Positions 53,751-63,224 of a stretch of DNA of 64,000 nucleotides are shown here, in pieces; within the stretch, counting starts at the first letter, position 1, and every line of letters begins with the position of its first letter. A model generated the notes under the pieces. The model did no database searches, was not told the origin of the DNA, and saw nothing but the letters and a program-made list of their open reading frames with translations. A program made the translations under genes and the position numbers. Origin of the DNA: Galaxea fascicularis (lineage: Eukaryota; Cnidaria; Anthozoa; Scleractinia; Euphylliidae); assembly GCA_948470475.1 (NCBI GenBank), contig OX419341.1:8527801-8591800 (forward strand), given 5' to 3'.

Positions 53751-53838
53751 ACCTCCGACGGGACTCGAACCCGCAGTCTTCGGCTTTCCAATTTGACGGA
53801 ATAGGAGGCCGACGCGTTATCCATTACGCTACAGAGGC
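53751..53838 (-). tRNA. tRNA-Arg(CCT) with about 16-nt intron, copy 1
   Basis: Minus strand gcctctgtagcgtaatggat .. gtcggaggt folds as a tRNA: 7-bp acceptor stem with a G-T end pair, D arm with A box, anticodon stem tcggc/gccga enclosing ctcctat plus about 16 extra bases after position 37 (the canonical intron site), and T arm gcgggttcgagtcccg. The anticodon is CCT. A T-run follows on the minus strand (ttattttttc), a Pol III terminator. Confidence 0.85.
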
Positions 53839-53839
53839 A

Positions 53840-54320
53840 GATGTCATCCGTTGGTGTTTATAAACCAAAGTGGCTAGTTTGACAACGTTTTACTGGTGTA
53901 ACTGCGCGAAAGAAAACTGTTTTCACAAACGCTATTGGCTGATAAGATGTTTATTATGATTGTCAACGCAGGTGTCGTCGTTGTATCTTCTAAACGTTTA
54001 CGTGGAGAGTGCACGTTTACGGGAGGTATTGAAAATTAGCCTGGTTCAAACGAACTGACTCCAAACCCCTCAAAAAAAAGTAATGAAGAGAAGGCTTCCA
54101 CGAATTTAGCAGTATCACGTAACCGCATACAAAGGAAAATTAAAGCGTTTCGCACGTAGTCTCGCAGAAAATAAGAGATACTATTTCCATTACTGATATA
54201 CGTAAACGTTTAGATAGACACAACGACTGTACCTGCGGTAAAAGTCATAAGAGATATCTAATGAGCCAAAAGCGTTTGTGAAAACAGTTTTCTTTCGCGT
54301 GGTTACAACAGCACTGAAAC
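53840..54320. other. no gene recognised
   Basis: Short inverted word pairs occur (gcgaaagaaaactgttttca at about 53907 against tgaaaacagttttctttcgc at about 54280) with a related right-hand block (acgttttactggtgt / acagcactgaaacgt). These mark the ends of an inverted repeat of about 420 bp and suggest a MITE or a local inversion scar. Confidence 0.45.
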
Positions 54321-54324
54321 GTTG

Positions 54325-54590
54325 TCATAGTTCATAAATAGAAGAAAAAACAAAGTCCAAACTGATCCCAGCTATGCTACCCACAAAAGCAACATGTGTA
54401 GGAGGGATTTGTGACAAATTACCACTGATGACCGATGTTAAAATCGCTGAAAATTTCAATACTCCTTTACACCGCGGAGTTTTAGCGAGTCTATCCCGTG
54501 AAAGATAACACCGCTGCCATAACTGATATAAGCGTTCACTGTTCGACGGAATGAATCCTGCTCTGGCACATCCGGTCACTTCCAATAACA
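54325..54590 (-). pseudogene. VIAAT-like pseudogene with an internal inversion
   Basis: On the minus strand, cgttcactgtt..gttatggcagcggtgttatc (54500-54560) corresponds to the NVMAAVLSFT part of the transporter, and AFVGSIAGISLDFVF (54328-54375) to its AFVGSIAGISLEFIF. Between them, the segment matching FEIVENSN..PQDFGKS (about 54437-54495) is present in the opposite direction, reading aaaatcgctgaaaatttcaa on the plus strand. So the remnant carries an inverted middle piece. It ends a few bases before the plus-strand tRNA-Arg at 54594. Confidence 0.65.
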
Positions 54591-54593
54591 GCT

Positions 54594-54681
54594 GCCTCTG
54601 TGGCGCAATGGATAACGCGTCGGCCTCCTAATCCGGGAAGTTGGAAAGCCGAAGATTGCGGGTTCGAATCCCGTCGGAGGT
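54594..54681 (+). tRNA. tRNA-Arg(CCT) with about 16-nt intron, copy 2
   Basis: gcctctgtggcgcaatggat .. gtcggaggt; anticodon loop ctcctaa with intron tccgggaagttggaaa; T arm gcgggttcgaatcccg. A clear ttttttt terminator follows at 54686-54692. It differs from copies 1 and 3 in the D arm and the intron, but the cloverleaf is intact. Confidence 0.9.
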
Positions 54682-54763
54682 GCTACCTTTTTTTCAGAGA
54701 GCTTTAAAAAGTTATAACTGGGTCAATGAACTTTGATTGGCATCCAGATTGTTTTATCAGATG

Positions 54764-55018
54764 CTCAATAGCCCATTTTACAGTTGTGTGTTGAGTGACC
54801 TGGCCTTCGAGTAGAAGCGAGGCTCGGGGTGACCTTGTTTTGATACAGACCTCACTGTTTTTCTCATGAAAATCATGTTGTTATTATGCTAACTAGTCCA
54901 CATTTACACGAGAAAGTACAGAGAGGTTTGCATCAAAACAAGGTCACCTCCAGCCTCACTTCTACTCAAAGGCCAGGTTACTGAACACTCAACTGTAAAA
55001 TGGGCTCCGCCTATTGAG
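54764..55018. mobile_element. foldback MITE family B, copy 2
   Basis: Core 54770-55006: agcccattttacagttgtgt at the left mirrors ctcaactgtaaaatgggct at the right, and cttgttttgatacagacctc matches gaggtttgcatcaaaacaag. ctcaatag/ctattgag outside extends the palindrome. Same family as 43349-43589. Confidence 0.75.
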
Positions 55019-55329
55019 TTCTGAAAAGATCTTTGCTCCTCCCCATGCTCAAGGAGGAGAAAATGCAAATACAAAGCATTTTTTCGTGATAGAACGAACA
55101 TTACTGAGATTTTACCTCTCTTTCCTTCGAAAATGAAGCTCGGAATAGCTTCATTTGATAGTTAATGTTAAGTCAAAGGGAATTTGAGGCTGCTTAAAAT
55201 AAGAAAATCGCGAAATCAGGCTTGTTCGTTAGATTTCACGCCTGGATGGTCACGCCACCAATTTTAGTCAAATTTTTGCATCTCGGAACGCGGGCTGAAA
55301 GTCGCCATGTGAACAGAAACCAATTTCAT
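55019..55329. other. no feature recognised
   Basis: Non-coding spacer between two MITE remnants. Confidence 0.3.
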
Positions 55330-55662
55330 CTCGGTAACCGACTCAGCCCGGTTAACCGGGCTGGTGTCTGTTTGCGGGGATTTCGACACGTTTGTTAAAC
55401 GCAACAAAAATCAAATTCGCGATTACAGCTCGGTCAGCACGGTCAGCCGAGATCCCGGCCAACGGGGCTGAGAGTTTTCCATGTAATCACGTTTGCCGGG
55501 TCAGCCCGGCTCATTAAGCCAGCGATAGTACAGCCCGTGATACAAAGCTCCTGCGCAATGGTTCATCGCATCAGTCATCAACCGGGCTGGCTCGCCTCAT
55601 GTAACACCGGGCTGAAAGTCATCTCGGCACAACGAAGCAGCCCGGCTCATGTAATCAGGCCC
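55330..55662. mobile_element. rearranged MITE family C copy
   Basis: Shares ttaaacgcaacaaaaatcaa and the gcccggttaaccgggctggt block with 43976-44152, and ends in the same terminal word (ggctcatgtaatcaggccc, ends 55662). Extra GC-rich units have been inserted, so the copy is about twice as long and the left terminus is unclear. Confidence 0.6.
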
Positions 55663-56470
55663 TAAGTTCTTTTATCCATCTTGTTAACTCCCTGATAGAG
55701 TCCGTGTGATCAGACGAAACCGGTCGGCTATGTGCAGTCACGTTCACAAGATTTTAGCAAAAATTAAAACAAAAAAAATAGTTTAGTTAACGACAGTTAT
55801 TTACGTCTCTAACAGACAACAAAAGAAAAACCCTTACGGATTCGGATTCGGATTGGCGGGTTTTGCTAAAATTAGCACGGATCGACATATAAGCTGACTC
55901 CTTTTCACCCCACCTCCCATCACAGGCGGCCCAAGCTCTCGTTGTGAGGAGTTTTTTTTTTTTTTTATCTTTATGCGTACGTTCCGTGACATAGTTACCG
56001 CCGTCGTTTACCGTTACATAACGACCGAGTTTTATTACGCGAAACGTGACTCAAGCCTTTCTGAATTTGGAGGTGTTATGTTACAACGGTTTGAATTTAT
56101 AAAGGTTTGTATGGGAAAAAAAACGTTAATAGACATTTTAGCCGAAATTTTGGTATTTTTACAATAAAAATGACATACCTCAATGCCTTGTTGTCCTTTC
56201 TATTGTAATCTTGCTTTTCAGCTCGATCCGTAGCCATTTAAGCGAGTTATCGCTTTTGAGTTCCCTCGAGCCGCCTGTGCTCCCATAAGCTTGAGATTGA
56301 AAGACAAGTTATAGTACGTCACTGAACCACTCAGAATATGCCAGCCTACAGCTATGGAATCCACTTACTAACTTAATAAGTTGTATTCATTGCAGAGAGT
56401 CAATTCAAAGCAAAGCTACAAATGTATTCTTAAAAGCGACAAATAATATCCAGTAAAATTAACAGAACCT
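55663..56470. other. non-coding stretch, no gene recognised
   Basis: Contains a poly-T run near 55951-55968 and a ggattc repeat near 55838-55855; nothing else recognised. Confidence 0.35.
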
Positions 56471-56473
56471 TGT

Positions 56474-57067
56474 TTGCTGGTGTCCTTTTATAAGGTGATT
56501 AATAGCGGAGCTCCGCGCGCGCCTTCGGCGCGCGCGCGCGGAGCACCATTGCTAAGAAAATATGGTAACCCAGCCATCCGAGAAATTTTGGTTATGACGT
56601 CATCGTACGACCGTCCGACCGTCCGACCGTCCGACCGACTGACCGTACGTACGTCCACCCCATCATGTAAGCCAAAGTCAAATGTGATACTCCAGTTAAC
56701 CCTTTCGTGTGCAAGCTCGCATGTAGGCGCGCTTCCATATGGACTGTTTTTGGAAAGATCAGTTGCCCATACACGCAGTTCTCAACCCGCGTTTCTGTGG
56801 CGGGAAACTGCATGGCCAAATTTTGAAGACAGTTTTAAAACAAAGTCAGTTCTGTCTATTCGTTGGCGGAATATCAGTGACAAACAGCGGGAGAAAAAGC
56901 ACGAGCAAACCGGCTGAATTGTATTGTCGAGCAACGGGAGAAAGAATAAGAAAGGGCTCAAGTAAACAGGCTGAATCGTACTGGGAGCAACGGGAGAAAG
57001 AACAACAAAAAGCTCGAGAAAAGAGACGAAATTATAGTGAGGAACAGCGAAAAAGAGAGCGTCTCTT
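56474..57067 (+). repeat. repeat element with GC hairpin and CGTCCGAC tandem, cut by a solo LTR
   Basis: Begins with a GC-rich perfect hairpin (56505-56542; stem gctccgcgcgcgcc, loop ttcg), followed by a cgaccgtccgaccgtccgac tandem (56608-56640). A plus frame continues to the LTR boundary with basic, repeat-like residues (SKQAESYWEQREKEQQKARE). The solo LTR at 57068 interrupts it. No domain recognised; probably part of a mobile element. Confidence 0.4.
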
Positions 57068-57913
57068 TGTCATAAAAAAAAATTCTTTTTTTCTGTTTTC
57101 CCAGTTGTATGGTTTGTTTGTTGGTGTTGATTGTTTGGTGTCAATGTATCCTAGTAGTAAACACTGTAATTAGTACAAGAAGAATAGCGTGTAAGTTTAT
57201 TTGTTCATAAAGTGTTGATTTAGCATAGTGCTGTAAATGTAGACTGTAAGCTAGATGTTAGTAGAATTAATTATTGTAATTCAACGTATAAATGGAGCAA
57301 GGCGTGGTAAACGGTGGTCAGAAAGCAGTTTTTGGTGAAGAAAGAAAGGAAGGAAAAGAGAGAAAGGTTTACAGGGGCTGAGGGCAGGAAGAGAAAAAGG
57401 GGAGCCAGTTCACTGCCAAGAGCCATTGGCAGGCGCCAGCCAAGATAAGTTAACGAAACACATTTGTGAGTGGTGGCGTTAGAGCCGAGAAGAGCCGAAA
57501 GACTTCGTGCCTCGTGATAATTGAAAGAAGTGCCTGAAAGCCTTCGTCCTACGAATTCAAGGCAAAGTACGAGAGTTTTTGTGGTTTGAAGCAAAGAGAA
57601 GAAGGCTTGTGGAGTTGATTTTGATTTCGTTTTGGAGTTGGTTTGGTTTGGTTCAGGGGCGGATTTCAAGGATTACAGAAAGGAACTGAACAGTGAACTG
57701 TAAATATCTGTAAATAATTGTATATACTCGTAAACAGTAACTTAGTTAAGTAAGATTAGTTTTATTTGTGTTCGTTCGTTCCATGTCAATATCGTAATTA
57801 AATTCATTAGTTGTTTTTTTAAGAAGTCTGTGCTAATTGTGCCTTATGCTAGTTTTGTTTTGTTTTGTTTTGTTACTGTCGTCTCGGGCCATTGGGACCC
57901 ACGTCACACTCTT
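57063..57913. mobile_element. solo LTR with perfect 5-bp TSD, related to the Gmr1-like LTR
   Basis: ctctt at 57063-57067 and 57909-57913 brackets 841 bp (57068-57908) that start tgtcat and end gtcaca. Its middle shares blocks with the complete element's LTR (aagagccattgg, aggcgccagccaaga, gaaacacatttgt, agtggtggcg). The internal region is gone, as after recombination between two LTRs. Diverged from the young element's LTR, so it is an older or different subfamily. Confidence 0.85.
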
Positions 57914-58134
57914 GTCAAGCTGTAAAAACATTACCAAGTGTCAGGAAGTTTCAGCTTTTCCCCGTGTTTGCCTGCATAAGCTTGCACGAAGAGAAAAGAT
58001 CGTGTGGTCTGGCAAGGTTTCAGTAATTATGCACTGTCTTCAGACTTTGCTGTGTATTAAACTGGACGGTTTTGCCGCTAAAATCCTTAATTGAACAAGC
58101 TTCCTTGACAGGCATGAGAAGTAATAAGACTTAC
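57914..58134. other. no gene recognised
   Basis: Non-coding flank between the solo LTR and the tandem duplication. Confidence 0.3.
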
Positions 58135-59250
58135 TTTTGTGTGAAATGACCGCTTCTGCTTAAGCTCTGCGTTCGGAGTGATTGTTGACTGACTTAAACT
58201 GTGCGCAGGTTAGTACTCCTGTTTTGTCTTTTATATGGACATTTATGCCAAGAAAATTGAATAGCGATTTGTCTCGGTTTGTTACTTGTCTTATTTTTTC
58301 CGATTTGTACGAGAAACGTTGAATAGACATTCGCATCGGTTTCTTTTTTCTTACGTTTTGTTGTTTTCACGCTTCCATCTCAAATTGGTTTGGACTCTTG
58401 TTTTTTCCAAATGTTTTCTACCCAATATTTCATCTTGGATCCTAAAACGTTTTTAGGGCACAAAATTTGTTGAAGAAAAGCCAAGCGAAGTCCGGACGGT
58501 TTATAACCTCGGCGCCGCTTGGTAAGTTTGACATTTGGAAAACTCTCGCCGAAAGAACAACAACTCCATGCCAAAAGTAAACGCGATTTTTAACAGTTGC
58601 AGCATTGGAAATGCCGGCAATATATTGTCCCTCGCCGCAATTCTTAGCAAAGCAATGATTTTGTGTGAAATGACGACTATTATGTCAGCTCTGCGTCCGG
58701 AGTGATTATTGACTAACCTAAACTGTCCGCATCTGTAGGTTTAGTATTCCTGTTTTGTCTTTTATACGGAGACTTATGTCAAGAACACTCGCACTAGCGA
58801 TTTGCCTAGGTTGCTCACGAGTTATGTTTGTTGCTTGTCTTATTTTTCCAAGAAACGCCAAAACACCGAAGAAACATTCGTATCGTTTTTTGTTTTCTTA
58901 CGTTTTGTTGTTTTCACGCTTTTATCTCAAATTGGTTTGGACTAAAAAATGCTCGTGTTTTTTCCAAATGTTTTCTTTTCAATATTTCATTAGTGGATCC
59001 TAAAAGTCTTCGTTTTCCCTGCTGTCGCTCATTTTTGGGCATAAAATTGGTTGAAGAAAAGCCAAACGAAGTTCAGACGGTTTAAATCCTCGGCTCCGCT
59101 TTGTTAGGAACAAGAGCCGGATTGACATTTGGAAAACTCTCGCAAAGAGCGACAACTCCTTGCCAGTTGTAAACACGATTTTTAACAGCTTTAGGGGGGC
59201 AGTCGAAATGCCAGCAATATGTTGTCCCTCACAGCAATTCTCGTAAGTTA
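58135..59250 (+). repeat. tandem duplication of a 520-590-bp unit
   Basis: Unit 1 starts ttttgtgtgaaatgaccgc at 58135 and unit 2 ttttgtgtgaaatgacgac at 58659 (period 524 bp). They share gttttcacgctt, caaattggtttggact, ccaaatgttttct and gttgaagaaaagcca. Unit 2 has extra blocks and ends near 59247. Short plus frames in unit 2 are chance. Confidence 0.85.
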
Positions 59251-61437
59251 AAAAATCGTAGACTTAATGGGCTAATTGCAGTAAAAACTTCGTCTTTAAT
59301 TCAATGTTTATTGATAAATGTTTTTTTGTCTGTTGTCATTGCCAATCAGATGTTATCATTAACAAGAATGTAAAAAATAATACCGCCCACGACTCGTAGT
59401 CAACGTTTGTAGTTTGCAATATTTGTAGTTGATCGAAGTCAAGAATAAAACCATTCTCAACCATTTGTAGTTGATCACCTGAGTTGATTCATGGCTTATT
59501 GTGCCGCAGCCACTTTTCAGAACGAAAAGTTAAGTTAAAGTCATTTTCGGTTAATGTTTTTTGGTGCTATTGTACAAAGGACACAGACGGCACTTTTCTA
59601 TCGCCTTTATCGCTCACAAAAAATGACGCCATAAAATAGTCAAAACAAGGCGAACAAAGTACTTTTCTTCTTTTTTGGGTAGTGTCGAAGAGTACCCACT
59701 CTGGGGTTTTACCATTTTGTTTTGTTGTGGAATATTTCGGTTTGTTGAGGTTAAAATGTCAACGATACATGTTAGAAAATTTGTGACTTAGCCAAAGCAC
59801 ATAACCGGTTGTGATGTCGGATTTAAAAGTGAGACACTGGGACTGTTAATCGATAGTTTAGAGATTTACAGCATTTGTATTGAAATGTAATCGGATGTAA
59901 TTAAACTGTGATGAAGTAAAATCGTTTATGCTCTGGTTATGTAGTCCCTTGATCCAACGTGGCAAAGGGCGATGATAAATCGAAAATGTACGTTAGCACA
60001 TGTTTGAATGGTGGCTGTGGCTCTGCAGCAAAACAGTAAAAACTATAATCACAATGCAGAAGTCCTTACTAGAGTCCTGGCTCGAGTCCTGGCATTGATT
60101 TTATTTTATCGGTAAATGCCATACAATAAAAAAAGAACGGTGGAGCTCCGCTTCAAATTACCTTTCATTCTGGTGTTCAGTTCTCTAGGGATGTTGACAC
60201 AGGGGTTATCTCATCGCCAGAAATCGCGGACATTTCGAGCCCGCTAACAACTACCAGCGGTATACTGTATAACGCAAAGGAATAAACGCTGAAACAAGTG
60301 GGAAAGACGCTGTTTCATACGATGTATTGCACAATCTAAGCTCTGTAGATATTTTATTTGGTGCAAAGTAATTCTCGACAATGTTCGACATTTTTTTGGT
60401 TTAAATATTAGTGTGATAGCCTTTATAAATTAAGCTGTGTTCGATTTTCGCGCGTATTTACTTCCATTCAAACCAAATCTAGGGTTGCTGGGGCACTGTA
60501 ACCCAGTTTATATCCCATGAAACACCAGTGTTGATCAACAAAGAAAATGGCGGCTCGTGCAGGGAAAGCTTCGAGTTTGTAGCTTTCTTTCATACATAAA
60601 TATGGCGTCCGCTTGCTGTGCTACAGACGAAAAATGAGAAAGATAAGGACGTCCTTGGAAGTATTTTGCCGTGGGCAATTCATGCATTTTTCGGCAGAAT
60701 TAGATCGTTTAAACATCGTAGAAGTTATATCGAGTCGTGATGATTCACATTGTGAACGGGTTTGCTTGCCAGTGGACGAGTTTGTGGCATGACTTCGCTA
60801 CGATTTTAAAGCAATGTATGGAGAATGGAGCATCAATGTGTGATGGATTGGTCGAGGCGTCGGGAAGTAAGTAATCATCTATCTAAGTAGCCGTTGATAA
60901 GTCAAATGCGAAGCTTGTACACTACTGAACATGTATCGAATCGTGATATGACGAACCGCAATTTAATTATTTATATATGTGAAAATAATTTCATATCTCC
61001 ATACATTTCTTTACATGAGTTTGCCGCCATTCTGGCCTTAGTGCGCAGGCGCCGCCGCCATCTTGTCCTAAATTTCTGGCAATGATTAAGGAGTATAGAT
61101 ATTTTGAATCTTCTATAACCTTAAATATTGTTTTGAACAGAGTACGATTATGAATACTTTATAGTAGAATAGAATACTTTAAGAGTGGAAGCAATCATCC
61201 CCCACATGATAATTGAATTACGCCTACTGTCTAGATTTAATGGTTTGATTTTGTAACTCATTAGTAAGGGTAATTCTCCTAGACTGGTGCTTTTGTGCTT
61301 TTTGAGATTTTATCCGCTATTCAACACGGTGCTTTATTAACTTTATATTTCTTTATACCGGGCTGAGTAATTTGCTGGCTCGTCCTTTGGACCGAGTGAG
61401 AGATTAATGTTTCTACAAGTTATCTCTTTTATACTGT
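59251..61437. other. long non-coding stretch, no gene recognised
   Basis: Short tandem words (tttgtagttgatc near 59427 and 59463) and a ggaagtaagtaa donor-like site at about 60862 after a non-coding leader. No exon or domain could be assigned. Confidence 0.35.
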
Positions 61438-61457
61438 TGTTTTAGTTAAATTTTCGT

Positions 61458-61521
61458 GGCTAGTCTGACACGCATGTTTCGTCTCTGCCAAGAGACGCAT
61501 CAGAGACCTTTCGGTGAAGCC
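61458..61521 (-). ncRNA. hammerhead ribozyme copy 2, core A-to-C change
   Basis: Minus strand: stem I 5' part ending ggtct, core ctgatgc (the normal ctgatga has its last A changed to C), stem II gtctc-ttggca-gagac, gaaa, short stem III aca-tgcg-tgt, cleavage C (predicted cut between 61467 and 61466), then agactagcc closing stem I. Base pairing is intact, but the changed core position probably weakens or removes activity. Confidence 0.8.
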
Positions 61522-61642
61522 AATTTGTCAAACATCGCGTTTGAAGTCCCGCTAGCATTTAGGTGGTGGCAATCTGGCCTCATATCACATAAGGATTCCC
61601 AGTTGCGTAACAAAACGTGCAAAGTTTAATGCATATTTTAAG

Positions 61643-61705
61643 GGCTAGTCTGACACGCATGTTTCGTCTCTGCCAAGAGACTCATCAGAGACCTTTGGTG
61701 AAGCC
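61643..61705 (-). ncRNA. hammerhead ribozyme copy 1, intact core (type I)
   Basis: Minus strand: stem I (ggct..gtct with agac..agcc), core ctgatga, stem II gtctc-ttggca-gagac (5 bp, perfect), gaaa, stem III aca-tgcg-tgt, C at the cleavage position (predicted cut between 61652 and 61651). All universally conserved hammerhead core positions are present. The very short stem III is typical of the animal type I hammerheads found in Penelope-like elements and retrozymes. Confidence 0.88.
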
Positions 61706-61808
61706 AACTCGTCAAACATCGCGTTTGAAGTCCCGCTAGTATTTAGGTGGTGGCAATCTGGCCTTATATCACATAAGGATTCCCAATTACGGGGCTGTTT
61801 TAGTTAAA

Positions 61809-62020
61809 GAAGTAATATAGAATGCAGTAACGGAGACATCTGAACTTTTTTCGTTTAAACACGAACACCTGATTGTTAACATTTTCATAATAATAATGGT
61901 AATAATAATAGTTGCAAATTGGCATATGAATATTCATCTAAAACTAATATGTAAACTTATATCAACAGTGTACATACAAGGCATATGAAATAGTCCTAAA
62001 TAAATTAAAACCTGTATGAA
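61809..62020. other. no feature recognised
   Basis: AT-rich, with short ataata runs near 61885-61910. Confidence 0.35.
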
Positions 62021-62023
62021 ACG

Positions 62024-62880
62024 TTAAAACTGTCCTAAAATATAATAAACTGAATCTAAAACGAAACTTTCGAGAGTAGTCATGGTACCGGCAACAGAGG
62101 CTCTAGCCGTAACAAGCAATGTTCTCTTGAACAAGTATGTTTTAATTTCTCCTTTAAAAAGATCGTAACTTCTAATTGCTCTTATTTCAGAGGGTAATTT
62201 ATTCTTCATTCGAGGGGCTGCCACTTGAAATGATTTATCTCTAAGAGTTTTTTGGTCTTTGCCGTTGGTGGTTCTAACAATAGTGCCTTGCACGATTGCA
62301 GATTATATCTTGTCCGTTCTCTTATCTTGATTACAAATATAAGAAGGTGCAACACCATTAATTGCCTTAGGCTTTAAAACTGAACATGTTTTACGACCCA
62401 GTCAGAAGGGGCGTGGGTCTATTCCTGATTTGACGTCACAAACTGATTTTTCTTGCATTAACTCTTTGTAAAGATGCATGCAAAGTAGATTGTGACGTCA
62501 AGTCAGGAACAGACCCACTCCCCTTCTGACTCAGTCGTGCGACAAGTGATGCTTAGTGTTTCGTAAGTTTCGAAGCCTATTAAAAGACAAGATTAAAGCT
62601 GCAATGCGTTTCAAACAGGTGCAAAGACTTGTCAGTAGCGAAAAACATATTTCGGGGTTAGGGGCACTTTATAAGTTAAAATCAATATTTTGGGCTCAAT
62701 CCTAAAACATACTGGAAGCCAATTCAGAAGTTTTAAAATAGGTATTATTTGGTCAAACGTAGGTGTCCGGCAGGCTAATTGGGCCACGCAATATTGCATG
62801 CGCTGAAGCTTACTAATATGTATAGCAGATGTATAAAAAAAGCAAACTATTACAGTAGTCCACACGACTCATAATAATAG
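62024..62880 (-). pseudogene. CR1-like LINE C-terminal remnant split by a MITE
   Basis: The two parts read as one protein end: ISKLQRMQYCVAQLACRTPTFDQI and LNWLPVCFRIEPKILILTYK (62680-62865), then, after the inserted MITE, SFQVAAPRMKNKLPSEIRAI followed by KTYLFKRT (62024-62293). This matches the C-terminal region of CR1-type ORF2 (L-Q-R-x-Q-N-x-A-A-R-L, H-W-L-P-V, A-P-x-L-W-N-x-L-P). No RT core remains. Confidence 0.7.
62390..62680. mobile_element. palindromic MITE, partial copy 2 of the 23760 family
   Basis: gtcagaaggggcgtgggtct .. agacccactccccttctgac is the inner inverted repeat, flanking tgacgtcac and gtgacgtca. The right arm ends gggttaggggcactttat. Compared with 23760-24199 it lies in the opposite direction (its centre is the reverse complement) and lacks most of one arm. 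It interrupts the LINE remnant. Confidence 0.7.
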
Positions 62881-63130
62881 CGTGAACAAGGGACTCTGTA
62901 GCATTACTCTGTACAGATGAAAGGAGCGGCCTTACACAGCTTGTTTTTTTGAGTCACCATGGTGATGGTTTCTTCGACTATCAATGCTATCAATGCTAGT
63001 AATTTGAAATTAGAATCAATGATCTTTTGGTTAATCGATTAATTGATCACCTAATAAAACAATCTGATGCCATTTGAAGGTTTTGGACCAAGTTACAATT
63101 TTCTAAAGATCTCTCTCTAAAAATAAAAGA
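62881..63130. other. no feature recognised
   Basis: AT-rich non-coding DNA upstream of the tRNA. Confidence 0.3.
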
Positions 63131-63133
63131 AGC

Positions 63134-63221
63134 ACCTCCGACGGGATTCGAACCCGCAATCTTCGGCTTTCCGACATAACGGAATAGGAGGCCGACGCGT
63201 TATCCATTACGCTACAGAGGC
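63134..63221 (-). tRNA. tRNA-Arg(CCT) with about 16-nt intron, copy 3
   Basis: Minus strand gcctctgtagcgtaatggat .. gtcggaggt; anticodon loop with CCT; a 16-nt intron (ttccgttatgtcggaa); T arm gcgggttcgaatcccg. Followed by cttcttttattttt, giving a Pol III terminator. Almost identical to copy 1 outside the intron. Confidence 0.88.
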
Positions 63222-63224
63222 CGC

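Larger units (their letters stand above)
61438..61808 (-). mobile_element. metazoan retrozyme: dimeric hammerhead element with 13-bp TSD
   Basis: tgttttagttaaa at 61438-61450 and again at 61796-61808 is a perfect 13-bp target duplication around 345 bp. Inside, a unit of 185 bp is repeated not quite twice (shared ggctagtctgacacgcatgt and onward). On the minus strand each unit carries a type I hammerhead ribozyme, so self-cleavage at both would release a 185-nt RNA monomer. It encodes no protein. This build matches the small non-autonomous retrozymes described in animals, which circulate as circular RNA and are copied back by other retroelements. Confidence 0.85.
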
